A stretch of DNA of 5,672 bases from an uncultured Clostridia bacterium (GTDB lineage: Bacteria; Bacillota; Clostridia; TANB77; RGIG9151): NCBI GenBank assembly GCA_934500865.1, contig CAKSUD010000084.1, positions 1-5,672 of the forward strand, given 5' to 3'. Made by a program: the position numbers and the translations under genes. The notes beneath the pieces were generated by a model. It was not told where the DNA came from, did not search any database, and saw only the letters and a list, made by a program, of their open reading frames with translations. This document shows positions 1 to 4,790 of this stretch, one piece after another. Numbering within the stretch: position 1 is the stretch's first letter; each line of letters opens with the position of its first letter.

Positions 1-1242
1 AATTCTGGAGCAAATCAGACGTTTAACATTGCGCCAAATACAGGTTATGTGCTATCTGAATTAATCGTGGACGGAAACACAGTAACTGCCGCTAGTTCGT
101 ATGAGTTCACCAATGTGTTAAGTAACCACACCATCACTGCAATCTTTTCACCGATAAGTTATACAATTAGTTACAATTTAGATGGTGGAACAGTAGCAGG
201 AAATCCAACAAATTATACAGTAGAGGATACAATAACTCTAAATAATCCGGAGAAAGTTGGTTATACGTTTATAGGTTGGACTGGAACTGAACTAAATTCA
301 GCAACAAAGGATGTAATAATTACAACAGGTAGTACAGGAAATAGAACTTATACAGCTACTTACTCACCGATAAGTTATACAATAAAATATAATGGAAATG
401 GTGCAACAAGTGGCTCAATGAGTGACTCTAGCCATATATATGGTGTAACTAAGGCATTAACTACAAATAGTTTTAGTAGAACAGGATATAACTTCTTAGG
501 TTGGAGTACATCAAGTAGTATAGCAACCGTAACATACACAGATGGTCAAAACATAAGTAATTTAACCACAACAAATGGTGCAACAGTAAACTTATATGCA
601 GTATGGGGAGATACATTAGTTTTAGCTACACCTAAGGGTACTCCTATAAATACAGATGAACTTAGTGTTAGTGTAAACGGAGTTCTTGGAAGTGGAAGCG
701 GAGATATAATTTACAAATTGTATGTAGGTGGAACATACAAGTCAACTGTAACAGGAGCATCAGGAAAAACAGTAACTTTAAATGCAACAGGTTTAACTGC
801 AAATACCACTTACAATTGCTATGTACTAGCAACATCAAAAATTAATTCAGCAGTAACTGCTACATCTTCGACAGTGTCTGTAAAGACATATGCTTGTATG
901 GGCGATACATATCAATGTACCCTTCCAACATCGGCTTGTTCAACTTGTGGAGGTTGGGGAGAAATAGGCAGTACTTATACTTCGGAAGAAAATTGTACAT
1001 TTTGTAATGCTACAACAACGCATATTGTGAGTCCTAATGGTTGCTATGGATACTGTTCGGTTTGTACTATAGCAGGATATGGTCCTGGTGGTGATGGTCA
1101 CCGTATAGGTTGTAATAAATGTTATAGTTGTAATGGCGCAGTATATTTGAAGTATGGTAATTTAAATTGGGTTAGCTGTCAACACGGCAAAAATGAAGCA
1201 CATACATACTGTTCTCATGGTGAATTTGGACCACATTATTAA
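1..1242 (+). CDS. Surface protein with InlB B-repeats, Fn3-like domain and Cys-rich tail (5' partial)
   Basis: The frame is open from base 1, so the N-terminus (presumably with signal peptide) lies left of the window; the GTG at 49 is an internal Val in GYVLSEL, not a start. 413 residues are visible. Domains in order: the end of a divergent InlB-type repeat (about 1-50, with VDG and NHTITAIF); two InlB B-repeats / Listeria-Bacteroides repeats (about 53-122 and 123-202, with YNLDGG or YNGNG and GYxFxGW); an Fn3-like domain (about 205-296, IYKLYVGGTYKST); and a cysteine-rich tail (about 299-413) with 14 Cys, five CxxC pairs and a CxHG motif near the end. No LPXTG motif or C-terminal membrane helix is seen. 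By family knowledge such repeats are extracellular stalks; the tail could bind metal or carry disulfides, and its role is unknown. A strong hairpin follows 30 bp downstream. The head matches the opposite-strand gene at 1839-2810. Confidence 0.85.
   Translation, partial: NSGANQTFNIAPNTGYVLSELIVDGNTVTAASSYEFTNVLSNHTITAIFSPISYTISYNLDGGTVAGNPTNYTVEDTITLNNPEKVGYTFIGWTGTELNSATKDVIITTGSTGNRTYTATYSPISYTIKYNGNGATSGSMSDSSHIYGVTKALTTNSFSRTGYNFLGWSTSSSIATVTYTDGQNISNLTTTNGATVNLYAVWGDTLVLATPKGTPINTDELSVSVNGVLGSGSGDIIYKLYVGGTYKSTVTGASGKTVTLNATGLTANTTYNCYVLATSKINSAVTATSSTVSVKTYACMGDTYQCTLPTSACSTCGGWGEIGSTYTSEENCTFCNATTTHIVSPNGCYGYCSVCTIAGYGPGGDGHRIGCNKCYSCNGAVYLKYGNLNWVSCQHGKNEAHTYCSHGEFGPHY
31..240 (+). repeat. 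Long inverted repeat, copy A (head of the left surface gene)
   Basis: Position x here pairs with position 2823-x on the other strand. Bases 31-195 differ at only three places (78, 79, 88), including a 107-base perfect block (89-195). Bases 196-240 carry seven more mismatches, and beyond that similarity drops to protein level. There are no indels and both copies use the same codon phase. Homology starts sharply at about base 29-31. The sharp start, near-identical core and decaying 3' side suggest a recombination or gene-conversion tract. Confidence 0.93.
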
Positions 1243-1271
1243 TAACTAAGTGAATACAAACAGAGACATAG

Positions 1272-1320
1272 AATAAGCCGTACAGTCAATTTGGCAAGTT
1301 GATTGCACGGCTTATTTATT
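1272..1320 (+). terminator. Hairpin terminator after the left surface gene
   Basis: The left arm (1272-1289) pairs with the right arm (1299-1316) around a 9-nt loop. The 18-bp stem has one A-C mismatch and one G-U pair, and a T-rich stretch follows. It begins 30 bp after the stop at 1242. Its core closely resembles the hairpin at 4648-4694 read on the minus strand, with two compensated base-pair changes. Confidence 0.8.
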
Positions 1321-1388
1321 TGGTTATGAATAAAGATAGTACAAAATAAAATTGTATCAACTTTCATTTTATTATCTTTCAAAATAAT

Positions 1389-1420
1389 TTGCATCGTATT
1401 GCATTTTTTTAGTGTATAAT
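1389..1420 (+). promoter_or_regulatory. Possible relic promoter for the ATPase remnant
   Basis: A perfect TATAAT lies at 1415-1420. The best -35-like element, TTGCAT at 1389-1394, is 20 bases upstream, which is longer than ideal; a second TTGCAT at 1399-1404 is too close. It lies about 30 bases before the decayed ATPase fragment and may be what is left of that gene's promoter. In A/T-rich DNA a lone TATAAT is weak evidence. Confidence 0.25.
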
Positions 1421-1445
1421 TATATTGAAGTCGATAATATGGTAG

Positions 1446-1547
1446 AAAAATAAAGACTTAATAAAAGTTATAACTAGAATAAGAAGATGTGGAAAATCTA
1501 CTTTATTTGAACCATATATTAATTATTTAAAAAGTATAGGTTTATAA
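1446..1547 (+). pseudogene. Remnant of an AAA ATPase (AAA_14/DUF4143-like) N-terminus
   Basis: The frame reads K-N-K-D-L-I-K-V-I-T, then RIRRCGKSTLFEPYINYLK and SIGL, then TAA. The block RRCGKSTLFE...YINYLKSIG matches the Walker-A region and following helix of the large family of gut-Bacillota ATPases usually annotated as ATP-binding protein with a DUF4143 tail, where the motif is G-[VI]-R-R-C-G-K-S. Intact members run to several hundred residues; here only about 33 codons survive, a TAG precedes them in frame, and no Walker B or DUF4143 part follows. The usual glycine before [VI]RR is replaced by Arg. The identification is by recognition of the family motif; I consider it a dead fragment. 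Confidence 0.6.
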
Positions 1548-1716
1548 AAGACACTAAATAATATTTATATTACTAGATGAATTTTAAAAGGCTTGGTTCG
1601 AATTGTTAGACAAAATTCCCTATTCATGAAGGATACGGGCTTTCTTTAAAGTTAAGTAATGGTAGAAAAAAACTTTTAGATTTTCCACCTTAATTATTCG
1701 CTTAGAACCAATTTAT

Positions 1717-1821
1717 TGACCAATTGGGACAGGTCTAAAAATACTAATAGCCACGACTCACTTCTTAAGCGAATTGTGGCTATTGATTGGCGTGACCAAA
1801 AAGAACCGTCCCTTTTGGTCA
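1717..1821. mobile_element. 105-bp MITE-like or REP-like element with imperfect terminal inverted repeats
   Basis: The left end (1717-1736) and the reverse complement of the right end (1802-1821) match at 16 of 20 positions, with consensus TGACCAAwwGGGACrGkTCT. The right end folds by itself (GACCAAAA at 1794-1801 with TTTTGGTC at 1813-1820). A second perfect 9-bp hairpin lies inside (1746-1754 with 1776-1784). It has no coding capacity. From memory, GGGACAGGT / GAACCGTCCC end sequences recur as non-autonomous or RAYT-associated repeats in Clostridia; I cannot verify this here. No clear target-site duplication is seen. It sits 17 bp beyond the stop of the 1839-2810 gene. Confidence 0.5.
1737..1784 (-). 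terminator. Possible terminator for the minus-strand cassette gene
   Basis: Read on the minus strand, a perfect 9-bp stem (AATAGCCAC with GTGGCTATT, loop 21 nt) is followed four bases later by five T. It lies inside the 105-bp element, about 55 bp after the stop at 1839. The long loop makes it weaker than the other two terminators in the window. Confidence 0.4.
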
Positions 1822-1838
1822 TGGTCATGTTTAAATTC

Positions 1839-2810
1839 TTAATCATGTTGCGACGTATAGCCGTGAACACATGTATAAATATATCCTTTTCCCGCAATGT
1901 ATTCACTTCCGCCACATGTTGTACATCCATAATTATTATTATATACAGGCTTATGAGCCGAAAACTCACTACTTTTACATGTAATATACAGGCAACTAGT
2001 ACATCTATACATAACTCTTGGAGACCCTATAACCCCTGTTACCGTTGTACCGCATTCTTCACATGTTGCTGTTTCAGTAGGTAAGCTATAAGTACGAGTT
2101 TCTTTTGTACCTGGGCATTTTTTAATTCCGTCTATACAATCATCACATGTCTTCTTTGTATTAAATGTATTGCAATAAGTTCTTACGCTTTTGGTACTAC
2201 TTGTAGTTGTTAACGTGCCATCACTAACAGTTACATAATAGTTATGACTTGTATACTCACCTAAACCAGTTACAGAAAAAGTAGTTGCTGTTCCGGATTG
2301 TGTTGATGCTGATGTACTCTTAAGACTTCCATCTACGTATAGGCTATATATCAAACTATCTCCATTTGCATCCGTAGATACAGCTCTTACATTAAATGAA
2401 TTTGTAGTCTTACTGCTTAAAGTTACTGTCGGTGTGGTTGGTGCAACATTTGCTAATTCCCAATTAGCAGTATACGTTCTGTTTCCTGTACTGCCTTTTG
2501 CTATTGTTACTGTTGTGCTTGGTGTTGTTCCGTTACTTCCTGTCCAACCAGTGAAGTTGTATCCATCCTTTGTCGGATTAACTAGAGTTATTGCATCCTC
2601 TATCGTATACGTTGTTGGGTTTCCTGTTACTGTTCCACCATCTAAATTGTAACTAATTGTATAACTTATCGGTGAAAAGATTGCAGTGATGGTGTGGTTA
2701 CTTAACACATTGGTGAACTCATACGAACTAGCGGTAGTTACTGCATTTCCGTCCACGATTAATTCAGATAGCACATAACCTGTATTTGGCGCAAAGGATA
2801 GATTTTTCAT
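1839..2810 (-). CDS. Promoterless InlB-repeat/Fn3/Cys-tail protein, likely silent cassette
   Basis: The frame gives 323 residues: an MKNLSF lead, then directly the APNTGYVLSELIVDG head shared with the gene at 1-1242; an InlB B-repeat (about 49-118, YNLDGG, GYNFTGW); an Fn3-like domain (about 121-212, IYSLYVDGSLKST); and a cysteine-rich tail with 12 Cys, four CxxC pairs and a terminal CVHG...H. It has one InlB B-repeat where the left gene has two. There is no signal peptide, although all domains are extracellular types. No purine-rich ribosome binding site precedes the ATG, and TAA lies two codons upstream in frame (2816-2814), so the reading frame cannot extend. The tail differs strongly from the left gene's tail while the head is nearly identical. 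I infer a storage cassette that could be joined to an expressed head; a simple 5'-truncated pseudogene is the alternative. Confidence 0.72.
   Translation of the reverse strand: MKNLSFAPNTGYVLSELIVDGNAVTTASSYEFTNVLSNHTITAIFSPISYTISYNLDGGTVTGNPTTYTIEDAITLVNPTKDGYNFTGWTGSNGTTPSTTVTIAKGSTGNRTYTANWELANVAPTTPTVTLSSKTTNSFNVRAVSTDANGDSLIYSLYVDGSLKSTSASTQSGTATTFSVTGLGEYTSHNYYVTVSDGTLTTTSSTKSVRTYCNTFNTKKTCDDCIDGIKKCPGTKETRTYSLPTETATCEECGTTVTGVIGSPRVMYRCTSCLYITCKSSEFSAHKPVYNNNYGCTTCGGSEYIAGKGYIYTCVHGYTSQHD
2583..2792 (-). repeat. Long inverted repeat, copy B (head of the cassette gene)
   Basis: This is the partner of 31-240. The core 2628-2792 is 98% identical (162 of 165) to the reverse complement of 31-195. 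The outer edge at 2792 lies six codons after the ATG at 2810, where similarity stops abruptly. Codon phase matches copy A exactly, so a crossover anywhere in the core joins the head of one gene to the tail of the other without a frameshift. Confidence 0.93.
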
Positions 2811-2859
2811 AAGTTAACTTTGCTTTATAAATAAATGAATTCACACGATTTGTAAATAA

Positions 2860-2876
2860 AATATGTAATACATATT
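2860..2876. promoter_or_regulatory. Perfect 17-nt palindrome upstream of the cassette
   Basis: AATATGTA and TACATATT flank a single central A. It lies about 50 bp upstream of the cassette ATG and 60 bp before the abiE -35 box. It could be a site for a dimeric regulator or recombinase, but no partner copy was found in the window and A/T-rich DNA favours chance palindromes. Confidence 0.25.
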
Positions 2877-2935
2877 GCTTATAAAATTAACTCTACATTT
2901 ATTGGCTAAAAAGAAACATTTTCGTTAGTCATAAT

Positions 2936-2964
2936 TTGACAAAAACAAATAAAAATGTTATTAT
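2936..2964 (+). promoter_or_regulatory. abiE operon promoter
   Basis: TTGACA (2936-2941) and TATTAT (2959-2964) are separated by 17 bases, which is close to the sigma-A consensus. The expected transcription start is near 2971, giving a leader of about 58 nt before the abiEi ATG. The -10 box directly abuts the first operator half-site at 2965. Confidence 0.8.
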
Positions 2965-3011
2965 GTTACTATAAAATGAATAATATCATAAATTAATCAT
3001 AATATAGTAAC
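2965..3011 (+). promoter_or_regulatory. Inverted-repeat operator of the abiE operon
   Basis: GTTACTATA (2965-2973) and TATAGTAAC (3003-3011) are perfect inverted copies. Extended to 23 bases each (2965-2987 and 2989-3011), they match at 18 of 23 positions when one is reversed. The pair covers the expected transcription start and leader. In the Streptococcus agalactiae system AbiEi represses its own promoter by binding two inverted repeats, so I infer that the AbiEi encoded here binds these sites. Confidence 0.7.
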
Positions 3012-3020
3012 AAGGAAGGT
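3012..3020 (+). promoter_or_regulatory. Ribosome binding site of abiEi
   Basis: AAGGAAGGT lies 8 bases before the ATG at 3029 and supports that start. It abuts the right operator half-site. Confidence 0.75.
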
Positions 3021-3028
3021 GAAAAATT

Positions 3029-3676
3029 ATGAACTGCCGTAGCTTAGTTTTTTGTTATATACAAAATTGTGAAAAAAATGAGCCTATATTTATAGAGGAT
3101 ATAAAAGAATATATTATCCAATTTTATAAAGATGAGGAAAAGGAAAAAATATTTAATAATGTAAAAGAAGTATTAAATAGATTAAATAAGGAAAACATTA
3201 TAAAAACAGCATATAAAGGAATTTACTATATCCCTAAAACTAATATATTTGGAGAAGTACCACTCCCAAACAATAAAATAATTCAATATAAATATCTGAC
3301 AGATAAATTAGGAAACGTAAAAGGATATATAACAGGAGCAAATTTATTTAATAAAGTTGGGTTGACGACACAAGTTCCAAACATCATTGATATTGTTACC
3401 AATGAGTGCAAAAATAATAACAAGTATGAAAATAAGAATTTAAATGTAATAATAAGGAAGCCTAAAATTGAAATAAATAAAGATAATTATAAATATTTGC
3501 AATTGATAGATTTAATCGAAAATAAAGATAATATTTATGTGGAAGTAGATTATATGGATGAAATAATATATAATTTTATTAGAGAGAATGATTTACAGTT
3601 TGAAAAAATTTTGAAATATGCAAGAGAAACTAACAGTAAAGCAGTAATTGAAAAAATGGTTATGCTTGCAAGATAG
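3029..3676 (+). CDS. abiEi: AbiEi-family antitoxin and autorepressor (type IV toxin-antitoxin system)
   Basis: 215 residues. Residues about 1-75 look like a winged helix-turn-helix: helices, then LNRLNKENIIKTAYKGIYYIP, matching the 'RL...kGiYy.P' signature of the AbiEi/DUF6088 group. Residues 99-125 hold the family core GYITGANLFNKVGL followed by TTQVPNIIDIVTN. The C-terminal part (about 135-215) is lysine-rich and helical, as in the antitoxin domain. By family knowledge the N-terminal domain represses the operon and the C-terminal domain neutralises the toxin without forming a classical tight complex (type IV). The start is fixed by a good ribosome binding site. The downstream toxin begins 8 bp after this stop, so the two are cotranscribed. 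Identification rests on the core motif and the partner gene. Confidence 0.85.
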   Translation: MNCRSLVFCYIQNCEKNEPIFIEDIKEYIIQFYKDEEKEKIFNNVKEVLNRLNKENIIKTAYKGIYYIPKTNIFGEVPLPNNKIIQYKYLTDKLGNVKGYITGANLFNKVGLTTQVPNIIDIVTNECKNNNKYENKNLNVIIRKPKIEINKDNYKYLQLIDLIENKDNIYVEVDYMDEIIYNFIRENDLQFEKILKYARETNSKAVIEKMVMLAR

Positions 3677-3684
3677 GAGAATAT

Positions 3685-4629
3685 ATGAATCTACATCTAA
3701 ATAAAGAATTATTTAAAGATATGATAGATACATTAAATACACGTACCGGTATTGCCATAGATATTATAGAAAAAGATTATTATGTTTGCTTGATACTTTC
3801 TGAGTTGGCTAAAAAACAAAACGAAATAAAAGCTTATTTTAAAGGCGGAACGGCAATATATAAAATATTAGAAAATATGAATAGGTTTTCAGAAGATATC
3901 GACTTAACTGTTAAAGTAATGCCAAACGAATCAAAAACAAGAAATATAAAAAGATTAAAGGAGTCGGCACTTGGCTATAAAATAGAAGGATTAGAACTTG
4001 TAAAAGAGGAATGTATTGATAATAAAGGAAGTGTCACAGGTATTTATAAATACTATTCAGCATATGCAGATAGTGAAATACCATTACAAAGAGCAGGCAA
4101 AATACAAGTTGAATCAACATCCTTTACTGTAAGTGAGCCAACAGAAAAATACTTTATTGAGCCCTTAATATATAAATTAGCAAATGATAATGAAAAGGAA
4201 ATTTTAGAAGAAAAATTTGATGTTTCGAAAATAGCTATAGAAATAATAAAATTAGAAAGAATGTTTATAGATAAAATATTTGCTACTGAATTTTATTATA
4301 TTAGGAAAATGTATATGGATGTAGCAAAACATTTATATGATATTTCAATGTTATTTAAACATGATAAAATACAAACTTTACTTGGGAACAAAGATGAATT
4401 AATTAAATTAATAAGTTTCAAAAGGCAAGAGGAAAAATTGAGAATTGGTGGTATTGATGAAAATATTTCAATAAAAGATTTTTCTTATTTTAAATTAGAA
4501 TTTAGTAATGAATTAATAAAAGAATTTGAAAATATGCAAAATAAATATGTATTAAATGATAAATACAAAGTAAGTATAAATGAAGTTAAAGACATATTAA
4601 AAGATTTATATAAGAAAATAATCCAATAA
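3685..4629 (+). CDS. abiEii: AbiEii-family nucleotidyltransferase toxin
   Basis: 314 residues, the usual size for the AbiEii/AbiGii toxin family. The nucleotidyltransferase motifs are intact: K53-G-G-T (motif I), then RFSEDIDLTV with D71 and D73 as predicted metal ligands (motif II), LERMFIDKIFA around 190-200 (motif III) and KHLYDI around 215-220 (motif IV). All expected catalytic residues are present, so the toxin should be active. Family members act in the cytoplasm on nucleotides or tRNA ends (mycobacterial MenT relatives add nucleotides to tRNA) and can stop phage spread by halting growth; the substrate here is unknown. AGGAG at 3675-3679 overlaps the abiEi stop codon and serves as ribosome binding site. 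A strong hairpin follows 18 bp downstream. Confidence 0.92.
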   Translation: MNLHLNKELFKDMIDTLNTRTGIAIDIIEKDYYVCLILSELAKKQNEIKAYFKGGTAIYKILENMNRFSEDIDLTVKVMPNESKTRNIKRLKESALGYKIEGLELVKEECIDNKGSVTGIYKYYSAYADSEIPLQRAGKIQVESTSFTVSEPTEKYFIEPLIYKLANDNEKEILEEKFDVSKIAIEIIKLERMFIDKIFATEFYYIRKMYMDVAKHLYDISMLFKHDKIQTLLGNKDELIKLISFKRQEEKLRIGGIDENISIKDFSYFKLEFSNELIKEFENMQNKYVLNDKYKVSINEVKDILKDLYKKIIQ

Positions 4630-4647
4630 ATTAAACAAGAACAAATA

Positions 4648-4696
4648 AAACAAACCGCGCAATCAGTTTAGTATACTGAATGTACGGTTTGTTTTT
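4648..4696. terminator. Bidirectional terminator between abiEii and the FGE-fold gene
   Basis: The left arm (4648-4667) pairs with the right arm (4675-4694) around a 7-nt loop. The outer 10 bp (AAACAAACCG) are perfect and the inner part has a few mismatches. A T run ends the + strand side and an A run begins the left side, so it can end both the abiE transcript and the convergent minus-strand transcript from 4791. On the minus strand it is a variant of the hairpin at 1272-1316. Confidence 0.8.
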
Positions 4697-4790
4697 GGAA
4701 TGTCCTGAATTAAAATATTGCATTATCTATCTAAGATTAAAAAAATGTACACACTATACTTGATAATATTTATTCAATTAAAAGATTAGG

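Larger units (their letters stand above)
1243..1838. other. Gene-poor spacer between two convergent surface genes
   Basis: This 596-base stretch has no intact gene. It holds the terminator of the left gene, a promoter-like TATAAT, a Walker-A ATPase remnant (1446-1547), a 12-nt perfect inverted repeat (1489-1500 with 1677-1688) and a 105-bp inverted-repeat element (1717-1821). Short protein-like pieces around 1590-1690, for example AWFELLDKIPYS and EGYGLSLKLSNGRKKLLDFP in different frames, are interrupted by a frame change. I do not recognise them; they may be remains of a decayed gene. The spacer lies wholly inside the segment bounded by the long inverted repeats. Confidence 0.7.

Noticed and set aside
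49..51. GTG as start codon of the left gene
   Set aside because: The frame is open back to base 1 and the residues before it (IAPNTGY) belong to the same repeat domain; no ribosome binding site is present.
1439..1670. 12-nt direct repeat ATGGTAGAAAAA at 1439-1450 and 1659-1670
   Set aside because: It is short, A-rich and without flanking structure, so chance is a sufficient explanation.
1694..1969. Minus-strand open frame of 91 codons
   Set aside because: It overlaps the end of the cassette gene in another frame and has no recognisable domain or ribosome binding site.
1716..2084. Plus-strand open frame of 122 codons
   Set aside because: It is antisense to the cassette gene and the 105-bp element, with no domain and low-complexity Thr/Cys content that mirrors the real gene.
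2434..2652. Plus-strand hydrophobic open frame of 72 codons
   Set aside because: It is antisense to the InlB repeat; the hydrophobic look comes from the complement of Thr/Asn-rich codons.
2814..2860. Minus-strand promoter for the cassette (TTTACA with a weak -10)
   Set aside because: With 17-base spacing the -10 matches only about half of the consensus, and no ribosome binding site follows.
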